The notes: generated from the letters alone by a model not told the origin. A stretch of 32,382 nt of DNA from Ilumatobacteraceae bacterium (GCA_021741795.1 JAIOXC010000002.1:1-32382), one strand, 5' to 3'; counted from the first letter of the stretch, positions 23,235 through 31,766 are shown. Made by a program: numbers and translations.

Positions 23235-24099
23235 AACCAAATTTTCCGACGCACAGGCTCGAGCCACTGCCGCATTAGCGACCGTCGCGCCAACGCCAGG
23301 AGCGTCAAAACCCGACCCAATTTTGCTTGCTGACAAAATTCAAAAACATTTCGGTGGCGTTGTTGCAGTTGATGTTGAGCACATTGAAGTGCAACGAGGG
23401 TCAATCACAGCGTTGATAGGCCCTAACGGTGCCGGAAAGACAACGCTGTTCAATTTGCTGACTGGTTTCGATACTCCAGACACAGGAGAATGGCGATTTG
23501 ACGGTCGCAGCATGGAGAAAATTGTTGCGCACAAGACCGCAGCAATGGGAATGATCCGCACTTTTCAGTTGACAAAGAGTCTGACCAAAATGTCAGTAAT
23601 TGAAAATATGAAACTTGGCGCGACGCATCAGGTTGGCGAAAAGTGGTGGAACGGCTTACTTCCGTTTCGCTGGCGCAAGCAGGAGCAGATTATTGAGCAG
23701 CGTGCAGATGAGTTGCTGAAGCGATTCAAGCTCGACCACATGCGCGGTGAATACGCGGGAACGTTGTCTGGCGGTCAGCGCAAGCTACTCGAAATGGCAC
23801 GCGCGTTGATGACTAACCCACGTTTGGTAATGCTTGACGAGCCAATGGCAGGTGTAAACCCTGCACTCAAACAAAATCTGCTCGAGCACATCCGTGGACT
23901 TCGCGACGACGGCATGACGGTGTTGTTTGTCGAGCACGATATGGACATGGTCAACGATGTGTCTGATTGGGTGATCGTGATGGCCGAAGGTCGTGTGATC
24001 GCCGAGGGAACACCAGCACAAATCTCATCCAACCCTGCAGTGATCGAGGCGTATTTGGGGAGTCACCAAGGCAAGTCATTGATGGAGGACAAATCATGA
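23224..24099 (+). CDS. livG: Liv-type ABC transporter ATP-binding protein LivG
   Basis: This 291-residue ATPase has Walker A GPNGAGKTT, Q-loop region MIRTFQLTKSLTKMSVIENM, signature LSGGQRKLLEMARAL, Walker B LVMLDEPMAGVNP and H-loop VEHDMDMV. The last part (VMAEGRVIAEGTPAQI...AYLG) is the LivG-type tail. About 35 residues (MPAETKFSDAQARATAALATVAP...) precede the usual start of the family and are Ala/Pro-rich; a later start is possible but no better one stands out. It overlaps livM by 11 bp and livF by ATGA. Confidence 0.92.
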   Translation: MPAETKFSDAQARATAALATVAPTPGASKPDPILLADKIQKHFGGVVAVDVEHIEVQRGSITALIGPNGAGKTTLFNLLTGFDTPDTGEWRFDGRSMEKIVAHKTAAMGMIRTFQLTKSLTKMSVIENMKLGATHQVGEKWWNGLLPFRWRKQEQIIEQRADELLKRFKLDHMRGEYAGTLSGGQRKLLEMARALMTNPRLVMLDEPMAGVNPALKQNLLEHIRGLRDDGMTVLFVEHDMDMVNDVSDWVIVMAEGRVIAEGTPAQISSNPAVIEAYLGSHQGKSLMEDKS

Positions 24100-24833
24100 G
24101 TGACGATCGCGTACTTGCCGTTGATGAGTTGGTAGCTGGATATATTCCCGAAGTCAACATTCTGAATGGTTGCAACATCGTGGTAGGCAAGGGCGAGTTT
24201 GTCGGTGTCATCGGACCCAACGGCGCAGGCAAGTCAACCGTGCTCAAAGCAATTCTTGGACAATGTGCAGTTCGATCTGGAACATCAACTTTCTTGGGTG
24301 AGAACATCACAGGTCTGCAGGCTCACCAACTTGTCGAGCGTGGTGTTGGCTATGTGCCGCAAACGCAAAACGTGTTTCAAAGCCTGACCGTTGCAGAGAA
24401 CCTGGAGATGGGTTGCTTCATTAAGCCAGAAGTGTTTAACGAGCGTTTTGACTATGTGACCACGTTGTTTCCAAAACTTGGTGAGCGTGCAACTCAAAAA
24501 GCTGGTTCGCTGTCAGGCGGTGAACGCCAAATGGTTGCAATGGGTCGAGCACTGATGATGGAACCGAAGTTGTTGTTGCTGGATGAGCCGTCAGCGGGCT
24601 TGTCGCCTGTCTTGCAAGATGAAGTATTTATCCAATGCAAGCGAATCAATGCGGAAGGAATTGCAATCTTGATGGTTGAGCAGAATGCACGGCGTTGTTT
24701 GCAAGTTGTTGACAGGGGATATGTGCTTGACCAAGGTCGCAATGCATACACCGGCACTGGTCGTTCGTTGCTTGAAGATCCAAATGTGATCAGGCTGTAC
24801 TTGGGAACCCTCGCCAAAGCCTCCGGTGGCTGA
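24096..24833 (+). CDS. livF: Liv-type ABC transporter ATP-binding protein LivF
   Basis: About 245 residues from ATG 24096, which makes an ATGA overlap with livG; the longer ORF-track start at 23967 is not family-like. Walker A is GPNGAGKST, signature LSGGERQMVAMGRAL, Walker B LLLLDEPSAGLSP and switch His region replaced by the LivF-typical VEQNARRCL. VERGVGYVPQTQNVFQSLTVAENLEMG is diagnostic of LivF. It pairs with LivG as the second ATPase of the importer. It is the last gene of the plus-strand operon, and its 3' end faces the binding-protein gene. Confidence 0.93.
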   Translation: MSDDRVLAVDELVAGYIPEVNILNGCNIVVGKGEFVGVIGPNGAGKSTVLKAILGQCAVRSGTSTFLGENITGLQAHQLVERGVGYVPQTQNVFQSLTVAENLEMGCFIKPEVFNERFDYVTTLFPKLGERATQKAGSLSGGERQMVAMGRALMMEPKLLLLDEPSAGLSPVLQDEVFIQCKRINAEGIAILMVEQNARRCLQVVDRGYVLDQGRNAYTGTGRSLLEDPNVIRLYLGTLAKASGG

Positions 24834-24858
24834 AACTCGATAGGTGAATGGTCTGAGG

Positions 24859-24941
24859 CCCGGGCGTGTGCCCAGGGAAATGAAAAGGCCCCGGGCTATC
24901 GCCCGGGGAAATGAAAAGGCCCCGGGCTTTCGCCCGGGGCC
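24859..24941 (-). terminator. Three tandem GC-rich hairpins; the two strongest are intrinsic terminators for the minus-strand binding-protein gene
   Basis: Read on the minus strand, GGCCCCGGGC-GAAA-GCCCGGGGCC (24941-24918) is a perfect 10-bp stem with a GNRA loop, followed by TTTTCATTTC. Next comes CCCCGGGC-GATA-GCCCGGGG (24908-24889), again followed by CCTTTTCATTTC, and a weaker third hairpin (24876-24859) with one mismatch. The unit AAATGAAAAGGCC(...) repeats with a 31-bp period (24878 and 24909). T-runs exist only on the minus side, so they serve the gene ending at 24969; on the plus side they may slow transcription from livF. Confidence 0.8.
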
Positions 24942-24968
24942 CTACATATAGTTCTGAAGAACTATGAG

Positions 24969-26306
24969 TTACTTACCAGCGTCAAAGTTCTCGCCGAGTG
25001 CGTTACCCATGTTGCCGTCACAACCGTAGACCTTCTTGACTTTTGGTCCAATGCCTTGCTCCACCATGGTGCGCAAGATACGTGAGCCTTCGTCGAAAGT
25101 TACGAGCATGATTGCGTCTGGGTTAGCAGCAACAACCTCAGCAACTTCAGCATCAAATGAAACTGCAGCTGGATCGTAGATCTTGGTGCCGAGGACTGAA
25201 ACGCCCGCTGCTTCAAGATTCTTGCCGATCGATGCTGCAAGTCCTGTGCCGTATGCATCGTCGAGAGCCAAGATGTACACCGAAGCGTTGCCATCTCCTG
25301 CGATCAAACCTGCAAGCACCGCACCCTGAAGGGTGTCTGGTGGTGCGTTACGGAAGTACAAAGCGCTGTCAGCATAAGTTGACAATGCATCTGATGTGTT
25401 TGCTGGGCTGAACTGAACAACGCCTGCCTGAGTGATCTTGTCGATCACTTTCAACGAAACGCCGGACGATGCTGCACCAATGATGGCGTCAACATTCTCG
25501 CTCAAGAGACGATCAACCGTGGTTGATGCTGTGTCTGTTGAGTTGTCACCAGAGTCGCCTTGGCTGTAAAGAACTTCTTTACCAAGTACGCCACCGGCTG
25601 CATTGACCAAGCTCAATGCGTATTCAACGCCTGCGAATTCTGGAGCACCAAGGAATGCAAGGTTGCCAGTTTCTGGAAGCATTGTTCCGATTTTCAACTG
25701 TCCGTCACCCTTACGAACAACGGTTGTCTTTTGTGCATCAACGTAGTCTGACTCTGGAGCAGCTGCCGGAATGTATGTGGCATTTGCGTAGTCAAAGCGG
25801 TTCGTTGCATCAAAAGTAAGAACGCCGTAGGAAGCCTCAATTGGCTCGCCGTTGCCGTTCATTGTGTTTGGACCAGAAGCACCGTCGTAGTCAATGTCGG
25901 TTCCTGCTTGAACAAGAGCAACACAGTCTGCGAAAGTTGTGCACTTCTCGCCGTCACGTGAAACAGTGATGATCGAGTCAGCAAGTGCGCTGCCATCGGT
26001 CTGTGCTGCTTCTGCTGCAAGAGCGATCAACATCACAGCGTCGAATGCTTCTGCGGTGTACGAGTAGTCAACGAGTGCATCGTTGCCTGCTGCGGTCCAG
26101 AAAGCGTTAACGCCATCTTTGAACTCTGCGGAAAGTTCTACGAGTGGCATTGTGCCCTGCATGCCTTCCAAGTCGCCACCAGCGGCCGGAGCCTCTACTG
26201 CGACAGTCTCTTCTGTTGCTGCATCGTCGCTGCTGCCACAGGAAACAGCAACAAAGCTGAGACCCACAACAAGAGCACCGAAGCGCTTCAAGTTTGATTT
26301 CTTCAT
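24969..26306 (-). CDS. Liv-type ABC substrate-binding lipoprotein with circularly permuted order
   Basis: This 445-residue protein starts at ATG 26306. Residues 1-22 are a lipoprotein signal with Cys23, followed by an acidic Ala-rich linker. Residues ~46-180 (LEGMQGTMP, YTAEAFDAVMLIALAAEAA, GEKCTTFADC, DIDYDGASGPN) are the part found at the C terminus in Liv-type binding proteins. Residues ~200-445 (GQLKIGTMLPETGNLAFLGAPEFAGVEYAL, NAAGGVLGK, DAIIGAASSGVSL, ALDDAYGTGL, KKVYGCDGNMGNALGENFDAGK) are the normal N-terminal part. The stop falls where LEGMQGTMP would normally follow. Nothing obvious is lost, and total length is normal. It should deliver a branched-chain amino acid or similar solute to LivHMGF. 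Reading frame, ribosome site and terminators are all intact. Confidence 0.88.
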   Translation of the reverse strand: MKKSNLKRFGALVVGLSFVAVSCGSSDDAATEETVAVEAPAAGGDLEGMQGTMPLVELSAEFKDGVNAFWTAAGNDALVDYSYTAEAFDAVMLIALAAEAAQTDGSALADSIITVSRDGEKCTTFADCVALVQAGTDIDYDGASGPNTMNGNGEPIEASYGVLTFDATNRFDYANATYIPAAAPESDYVDAQKTTVVRKGDGQLKIGTMLPETGNLAFLGAPEFAGVEYALSLVNAAGGVLGKEVLYSQGDSGDNSTDTASTTVDRLLSENVDAIIGAASSGVSLKVIDKITQAGVVQFSPANTSDALSTYADSALYFRNAPPDTLQGAVLAGLIAGDGNASVYILALDDAYGTGLAASIGKNLEAAGVSVLGTKIYDPAAVSFDAEVAEVVAANPDAIMLVTFDEGSRILRTMVEQGIGPKVKKVYGCDGNMGNALGENFDAGK

Positions 26307-26314
26307 GTGATTTT

Positions 26315-26321
26315 CTCCCCC
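26315..26321 (-). promoter_or_regulatory. Strong ribosome binding site of the binding-protein gene
   Basis: On the minus strand GGGGGAG stands eight bases before ATG 26306, one of the best Shine-Dalgarno matches in the window. This fits the high expression usual for a binding protein. The 72-bp leader between the Sua5 stop and this ATG shows short GC-rich pairings but no riboswitch I recognise. Confidence 0.7.
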
Positions 26322-26378
26322 TAAAAGCCGGAAGGCGGGGTGCCTGCCTGGGTTAGGAACTCCAAGCCTACGGGGAGA

Positions 26379-27359
26379 TCAAGATGCTGGCAATGGCGGT
26401 CCCGAGCCTGCCGCTTTGGTCAGTCTGTCGCGGATCGCAGCCCCAAGTCCCTTATTTTCGGGTAAAACAGCAATGAGCGCCTGGATTTGGTCGGAGTCGG
26501 CTTGACGGAGATCGCTGTACAACAATGTGGCATACAGGGGAAGATTGTTGCAGCGATTCAGAATACGAACTCGATCATATTGACTCGCCAATGAGACCTT
26601 GAGTTGCTGGGCTTCACTGTCAGTGTGCACCAACAACACGGTGCATGACGGCTGATAATGATTTTGCAACATTCCCGAAGCACGACTGACGCCGTCAGCG
26701 TAGCGAATGGTGTATCCCAAGATCTGTTCAATGTCTTCAATGGGAATGCCACCGGGTCGCAAGAGTTGTGGTGGCGTTACCGAGAAGTCAACAATTGTTG
26801 ACTCGACGCCAATAATAGAGGCACCGTCATCAACAATGAGTTCAACATCGTTCTGCAGATCGTCACAGACATGTTGTGCTGTTGTTGGACTGACTTTGCC
26901 AAAACGGTTTGCTGATGGCGCAGCAATTGGTGAACCCAGATTGATGATCAGTTGTTGCGTAAACGAATTGTCTGGAATGCGAACAGCGACGGTGTCACGA
27001 CCTCCTGTGACACTCATGGATACATTTTCACTACGTTGGAGTAAAAGTGTGAGTGGTCCAGGCCAGCATGCATGAGCAAGCTTGATCGCATCGCGGTGAA
27101 TATTGACTGCAACGGTTTGTAATTCGTCGATGTTTGCAATATGCACGATGAGTGGATGATTGTGCGGTCGGCCCTTGACCGCAAATATTTTGGCAATCGC
27201 AATTTCGTTGTCAATCGCAGCGCCGAGACCATAAACAGTTTCTGTTGGGATGGCAACGAGACCGCCGGTGGCAAGAATTTGCACGGCAAGGTTCATGGTC
27301 GAAGCATCAAATGCACGGGCTATGTTGCACGGGTGTGCAGTACGAGACGATGTACTCAT
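26379..27359 (-). CDS. L-threonylcarbamoyladenylate synthase (Sua5/YwlC/YrdC family)
   Basis: About 326 residues from ATG 27359. The YrdC domain (~20-205) makes threonylcarbamoyl-AMP from threonine, bicarbonate and ATP for the t6A37 modification of tRNA. Motifs are GGLVAIPTETVYGLGA, FAVKGRPHNHPLIVHI, WPGPLTLLL, VAVRIPDN, SPIAAPSANRFGKVSPTTA and GVESTIVDF, then LLRPGGIP. A C-terminal Sua5 domain (~225-320, SGMLQNHYQPSC...GLGAAIRDRLTKA) makes it the long Sua5 type and not the short TsaC. The TTG start in the ORF track (27377) is less likely. The start at 27359 lies 92 bp from the divergent guaB1 gene. Confidence 0.93.
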   Translation of the reverse strand: MSTSSRTAHPCNIARAFDASTMNLAVQILATGGLVAIPTETVYGLGAAIDNEIAIAKIFAVKGRPHNHPLIVHIANIDELQTVAVNIHRDAIKLAHACWPGPLTLLLQRSENVSMSVTGGRDTVAVRIPDNSFTQQLIINLGSPIAAPSANRFGKVSPTTAQHVCDDLQNDVELIVDDGASIIGVESTIVDFSVTPPQLLRPGGIPIEDIEQILGYTIRYADGVSRASGMLQNHYQPSCTVLLVHTDSEAQQLKVSLASQYDRVRILNRCNNLPLYATLLYSDLRQADSDQIQALIAVLPENKGLGAAIRDRLTKAAGSGPPLPAS

Positions 27360-27451
27360 GACCCTTGAACTGTACAAAATTTTGAAGAATACAAGCGCAA
27401 GATGCAGTAGTATTACGTGGCTTTCAAGGCCAGATTTGGAGACAGGCTGAC

Positions 27452-28888
27452 ATGCGATTTCTCAACGAAGCACCAACGTTTGATCTGACATATAACGATG
27501 TGTTTATGGTGCCGAGCATGTCTAGCGTTCAGTCGCGACAGGGTGTCGATCTTGCAACGCCCGATGGTCTTGGCACGACAATTCCAGTTGTTGTTTCCAA
27601 TATGACAGCAATTGCTGGCAGACGTATGGCGGAAACTGTGGCCCGGCGCGGTGGCCTCGTGGTGTTGCCGCAAGATATCCCGCTAGACGTGGTGACGACA
27701 GTCGTTGATTTTGTAAAAACACGCCACACAGTTTTTGAAACGCCAATCACGATGCCTGGCGACGGAACTGTAGGCGAGGCCTTAAGTCTGATTCATAAGC
27801 GTGCCCATGGTGCGGTCATCGTGATGGATGACGATGGACGACCAGCCGGTATTTTCACCGAGCACGACGCCGCCGGTTTCGATCGGTTTAGTCAGTTGCA
27901 CACGTCGATGAGTCGCGATTTGATTTCACTCAGTTCTACGATGACTGCTGAAGAGATGTTTAATGAGATGACAGAGTTGCGCATCACATTTGCTCCGGTG
28001 ATTGACGCTGCTGGAAGACTCGTTGGGTGTGTGACTCGTAAGGGCACATTGCGCTCTACGATCTATCAACCAGCACTCGACAAGCAGGGCCGATTGATGA
28101 TTGGTGTCGCAGTTGGTATTAACAGCGAGCCAGATGTTCGTGCAAAGGCTCTAGCAAAAATGGGTGTCGATGTGCTTGTGGTGGACACCGCTCATGGTCA
28201 TCAAGAACGCATGCTGCAGGCTGTTGGACAAGTGCGCGCAGCCGTGGGCACGTTGCCAGTTGTGGCAGGCAATGTCGTGACTGCTTCAGGAACACGACAA
28301 CTCATTGAGGCAGGAGCAGACATCGTCAAGGTTGGTGTTGGACCAGGTGCCATGTGTACGACACGAATGATGACAGGTGTTGGTCGTCCACAGTTCTCGG
28401 CTGTTCTGGAATGCTCAGCAGAATCTGCACGGCTTGGAAAACATATTTGGGCCGACGGTGGAGTGCGATACCCACGCGATGTTGCGTTGGGGTTGGCCGC
28501 TGGAGCTTCCAATGTGATGTTTGGATCATTGCTTGCTGGAACCTACGAAAGTGCAGCGGACACTCTTCGAGATTCGGATGGCCGTTTGTTCAAAGAAAGT
28601 TTTGGCATGGCGTCAAATCGCGCAGTGCGCAACCGAACCCGTAGCGAGACTGCATTAGATCGTGCACGCAAAGAACTGTTTGAAGAAGGCATTAGTACCT
28701 CGCGAATGTATCTGGATCCGCAGCGTCCGAGTGTTGAGGACATAATCGATCAGATTGTTGCGGGTGTGCGTTCGTCGTGCACCTATGCGGGAGCACGATC
28801 GATACCCGAGTTTGCCGACCGAGCCGTCGTCGGTATTCAGAGCGCATCTGGTTATGAAGAAGGTCGTCCACGGGACACGAGTTGGTAA
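27452..28888 (+). CDS. guaB1: GuaB1-type IMP dehydrogenase/GMP reductase family protein
   Basis: This 478-residue protein has GGAG ten bases before ATG 27452. It has the IMPDH/GMPR barrel interrupted by a CBS-pair domain (~95-205). Key motifs are TYNDVFMVPS, VVVSNMTAIAGRRMAE, DTAHGHQERML, VVAGNVVTASGTRQLIEAGADIVKVGVGPGAMCTTR with the catalytic Cys302, WADGGVRYPRDVALGLAAGASNVMFGSLLAGT. The TIPVVVSNMT start and the SRMYLDPQRPSVEDIIDQI tail are those of the actinobacterial GuaB1 family. In mycobacteria this family works as a GMP reductase despite the older IMPDH label; I transfer that role with caution. It opens a coupled set with cmk and plsC. Confidence 0.88.
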   Translation: MRFLNEAPTFDLTYNDVFMVPSMSSVQSRQGVDLATPDGLGTTIPVVVSNMTAIAGRRMAETVARRGGLVVLPQDIPLDVVTTVVDFVKTRHTVFETPITMPGDGTVGEALSLIHKRAHGAVIVMDDDGRPAGIFTEHDAAGFDRFSQLHTSMSRDLISLSSTMTAEEMFNEMTELRITFAPVIDAAGRLVGCVTRKGTLRSTIYQPALDKQGRLMIGVAVGINSEPDVRAKALAKMGVDVLVVDTAHGHQERMLQAVGQVRAAVGTLPVVAGNVVTASGTRQLIEAGADIVKVGVGPGAMCTTRMMTGVGRPQFSAVLECSAESARLGKHIWADGGVRYPRDVALGLAAGASNVMFGSLLAGTYESAADTLRDSDGRLFKESFGMASNRAVRNRTRSETALDRARKELFEEGISTSRMYLDPQRPSVEDIIDQIVAGVRSSCTYAGARSIPEFADRAVVGIQSASGYEEGRPRDTSW

Positions 28889-29532
28889 CAGCACCAGGTG
28901 TCAATGTGGTCGCGATTGACGGACCAGCAGGCGCAGGGAAGTCGACTATTGCACGAGAGCTGGCGCGCAAGTTGAGCCTTCCGTATCTGGATACTGGTGC
29001 GATGTATCGCGGCATAACTTGTGCAGTGTTGCGCAAGGGCATCGATGTGCATGACGTGGACGCGGTGGCGCAACTTGCGCTGTCAACAGTGCTCGACATT
29101 TCTGATGACGCGCTTGTTGTGGATGGTGTGGATGCAACACAAGACATTCGTGGCGAGGCAGTTACTCGTGCAGTGAGCGCGGTTGCTGCAAATTCAGGAG
29201 TACGTTCCGAATTACGCGAGCGACAACGGCAATGGGTTGCCGAGCGGGGAGGGGGAGTAGTCGAAGGGCGAGATATTGCCACCGTTGTATTTCCCGATGC
29301 TCGGTTGAAAGTATTTCTGACTGCAAGCCCACTGGTCCGTGCTCAACGACGCGTTGCCCAAATCGGTGGTGATGTCGAGCAGATCGCTCGCGACATTGCT
29401 GAGCGAGACCACAAAGACTCAACACGCAGCGATAGCCCTCTACGCGAATCAGAGAATGCGTTATTTGTGGATACCAGCGATCGTTCGATTGGTGAAGTTG
29501 TCAACGAGATAGTCGGAGTGTTTCATGGCTGA
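28882..29532 (+). CDS. cmk: Cytidylate kinase
   Basis: About 216 residues; phosphorylates CMP and dCMP with ATP. The P-loop is IDGPAGAGKST, followed by LSLPYLDTGAMYRGIT (nucleotide-binding region), GVVEGRDIATVVFPDA and RDIAERDHKDSTRSDSPLR (CMP-binding and lid residues), all typical. The TTG at 28882 overlaps the guaB1 stop; a GTG at 28906 would start at VAIDGPAGAG and is equally plausible, so the exact N terminus is open. The 3' end overlaps plsC by eight bases. The cmk-plsC order is common in bacteria. Confidence 0.93.
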   Translation: MVTAPGVNVVAIDGPAGAGKSTIARELARKLSLPYLDTGAMYRGITCAVLRKGIDVHDVDAVAQLALSTVLDISDDALVVDGVDATQDIRGEAVTRAVSAVAANSGVRSELRERQRQWVAERGGGVVEGRDIATVVFPDARLKVFLTASPLVRAQRRVAQIGGDVEQIARDIAERDHKDSTRSDSPLRESENALFVDTSDRSIGEVVNEIVGVFHG

Positions 29533-30199
29533 GGTAACCACAAAACTCGCAGGTCAATCTCGAGGAAATAAATTCCTGTACTTGACAATCCGTTTGATAG
29601 TAATTGTGATTTGTCGCGTCTACCTTCGTTTGCGGATTGTTGACGCACACAAAATTCCAAAATCTGGAACATTTATTTTGGCTCCGAGCCATCGTTCGAC
29701 GTTGGATATTCCAGTTGCCGCGGCAACCACTCGACGTCGAATGATGTATATGGGCAAAGACTCAATGTGGAAGATCAAGCCCATCGGTGTGTTTCTGACT
29801 GCACTAGGAAGTTTTCCAGTAACGCGCGGATCTGCCGACCTGGAAGCCTTGAAGCGCTGCATTGCTGTACTCGAACGGGGAGACCCACTCGTACTGTTTC
29901 CAGAGGGCACACGTCATCACGGTCGAATTATCGAACCATTGTTTGATGGTGCCGCGTTTATTGCCTACAAGACAGGTGTCCCCATTATTCCGGTCGGAAT
30001 TGCTGGATCAGAAGAGATTTGGCCACCAGGAACAAAACTACCGCGGCCGCGCAAATGTGTGGCTGTTGTTGGCGACCCTATTTATCCAAAAGATTTAAAT
30101 GGTGCACGAGCGTCGCGTGAGATGATGAGCGAATTTACAATCGAGTTGCAATCCGCTTTGCAGACAGTGTTCGATCAAGCATTCAAAATACTCGACTAG
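29525..30199 (+). CDS. plsC: 1-acyl-sn-glycerol-3-phosphate acyltransferase (PlsC family)
   Basis: This 224-residue protein has the four acyltransferase blocks: SHRSTLDIP (HX4D catalytic motif), GSFPVTRGSADLEALKR, VLFPEGTRHHG (lysophosphatidate binding) and VPIIPVGIAGSEEI. A hydrophobic N-terminal segment (~18-35) probably anchors it to the inner face of the membrane. It adds the second acyl chain in phosphatidic acid synthesis. It overlaps cmk (ATGGCTGA) and ends four bases into the convergent peptidase gene. Other lysophospholipid acyltransferase roles cannot be excluded. Confidence 0.9.
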   Translation: MAEVTTKLAGQSRGNKFLYLTIRLIVIVICRVYLRLRIVDAHKIPKSGTFILAPSHRSTLDIPVAAATTRRRMMYMGKDSMWKIKPIGVFLTALGSFPVTRGSADLEALKRCIAVLERGDPLVLFPEGTRHHGRIIEPLFDGAAFIAYKTGVPIIPVGIAGSEEIWPPGTKLPRPRKCVAVVGDPIYPKDLNGARASREMMSEFTIELQSALQTVFDQAFKILD

Positions 30200-31464
30200 C
30201 GAGCAAAATAAGAGTGCAGTGCATCTCGCAAAAAGATTGGATCTTGGGTTCCGCAAACTTCGCGAGCAGAGTGCATAGACAGCTGTGGAATGCCGACATC
30301 GACGGTGTCGATTCCTAATCGTGTGGCAGTAATTGGACCAATCGTTGAGCCACAGGCGATGTTGTTGCGCGATGCAAAATACTGCATGGGCACATTTGCC
30401 TTGTTGCAGGCATCAACGAAAGGTGTAATGGAGGATGAACTGGTGGCGTAGCGCTGACCGACGTTGGATTTGATTACTACACCTTGATTAATAAGCGGTG
30501 AATGATTCGAGTCATGGCGCTCGGGGTAGTTGTGGTGAACCGCATGGGCATTGTCGGCAGAGATGCAGTGTGATATTGCCAAAGTGTTTATGAAATCCTG
30601 TCGAGACAGGCCAGCAGCGATGCACAGTCTCTCGAGAACATGTTCAAGCAATGGGCCGGCGGCACCGGTTGCAGAGGATGATCCGACCTCTTCATGATCG
30701 AATAGTGCGACCACGCTTGGCGCAACAGTGCTCGTTTGCTCGATCAACGCCGTCATTGCAGTCCAGCACGAAGCCTGATTATCAATTCGTGCTGATGCGA
30801 TCAATGAGTAATCAGCACCAACAAGAGAAGCTTTTTGAGTATCGAATAATTGTGCGGAACTTGCGCGAATTTGAGACGGGTCTATGCCGCACTGATGAGA
30901 CATCCATTGATCAAAATTGAGACCGTTATCTGAAGTAAGCCACAGGGCATTCAGATGCTGATGTCGGTCGAGTACAAGACCCTTGTCATTGACATCTCTG
31001 TCGAGATGAATGGCGAGTTGAGAGATGCGAGCTACGGGTGTACTGCTCTTGAAGAGAATTGTTGAACCATCTTGCAGAACAACGTGACCCGCAATTCCGA
31101 GATCACGATCGAGCCACGAGTTCAACAACGGACCACCGTAAATTTCCACACCGAGTAGCGTTTGATTTGCAAATCGCTTATCGGGTTGAGGCTTGATGTG
31201 CAGGCCGGGAGAGTCGCTGTGTGCTCCTACGATGCGAAAACCGTGCTGCAAAGATTTTTGAGGAACTCTCCATGCAATAATCGCGCCGCCTCTAGTGATA
31301 AAACCTGTATCTGCAGAGAGTGTTCCAGAGAATGTGCCAGGCAGAGAGCAATCGGTGAAGCCGACTTCAATCAAGTGCTTCCTCCACCAATCGACCACGT
31401 GGTGGGCCGTCGGGGATGCGTCTAAATGATCGAGCAGGGAAGAAATGGGGTTGACACTGCTCAT
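30196..31464 (-). CDS. M18-family aspartyl aminopeptidase
   Basis: About 422 residues from ATG 31464, in line with bacterial M18 enzymes. It removes N-terminal Asp or Glu from peptides in the cytoplasm using two metal ions. Motifs visible are VGAHSDSPGLHIKP (first metal His and Asp), YGGPLLNSWLDRDLGIAG, DHEEVGSSSATGA (catalytic Glu and ligand), ISADNAHAVHHNYPERHD, GSTIGPITATRLGIDTVDVGIPQLSMHSARE. The ORF-track start at 31521 reads into the upstream small gene and lacks family similarity. ATG 31464 overlaps that gene's stop as ATGA, so translation is likely coupled. It is convergent with plsC (TAG stops share CTAG). Confidence 0.92.
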   Translation of the reverse strand: MSSVNPISSLLDHLDASPTAHHVVDWWRKHLIEVGFTDCSLPGTFSGTLSADTGFITRGGAIIAWRVPQKSLQHGFRIVGAHSDSPGLHIKPQPDKRFANQTLLGVEIYGGPLLNSWLDRDLGIAGHVVLQDGSTILFKSSTPVARISQLAIHLDRDVNDKGLVLDRHQHLNALWLTSDNGLNFDQWMSHQCGIDPSQIRASSAQLFDTQKASLVGADYSLIASARIDNQASCWTAMTALIEQTSTVAPSVVALFDHEEVGSSSATGAAGPLLEHVLERLCIAAGLSRQDFINTLAISHCISADNAHAVHHNYPERHDSNHSPLINQGVVIKSNVGQRYATSSSSITPFVDACNKANVPMQYFASRNNIACGSTIGPITATRLGIDTVDVGIPQLSMHSAREVCGTQDPIFLRDALHSYFAR

Positions 31465-31766
31465 CCCTGTGATGGTAGCGAGGGCAGTTGCACTCGCACA
31501 TCTTGACCAAGCAGCTTGCACATCAGTTCAATTGGCTCACCACTAGCAGCCTGGGCAGTGACGACCTCGATACAGGCATTGAGATTGTCGCGTTGCGTAA
31601 AACCGACATAGCCAACTGCACAACAAACACCGACCAGAAGCAGTTTGGTGATGAGCGACGAAGCAAATTTGAGAACGATGAGCAAAGTGACAACGGAGAC
31701 GACTATTGCGCCGACTGAAAGATTTTTAGCCAAATCGGAGCTTAAGTTAAATAAATTCATGTTCAC
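31461..31766 (-). CDS. Small membrane protein of unknown function
   Basis: This 101-residue protein has two hydrophobic segments (about 17-34 and 38-56) followed by a hydrophilic tail with three Cys residues in or near the segments and tail (VGVCCAVGYVG, LNACIEVV, LMCKLLG). I recognise no family. Its stop overlaps the start of the M18 peptidase (ATGA), so it is co-translated with it. Start ATG 31766 leaves 33 bp to the divergent DUF3151 gene. Confidence 0.68.
   Translation of the reverse strand: MNMNLFNLSSDLAKNLSVGAIVVSVVTLLIVLKFASSLITKLLLVGVCCAVGYVGFTQRDNLNACIEVVTAQAASGEPIELMCKLLGQDVRVQLPSLPSQG

Noticed and set aside
24878-24941. Possible CRISPR array from the 31-bp repeated hairpins
   Set aside because: Only two copies, directly abutting with no unique spacers, no cas genes, and a clear terminator structure instead.
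26307-26378. Possible riboswitch in the leader of the binding-protein gene
   Set aside because: Only 72 bases, with short GC-rich pairings but no known aptamer pattern; it also overlaps the end zone of the Sua5 gene.
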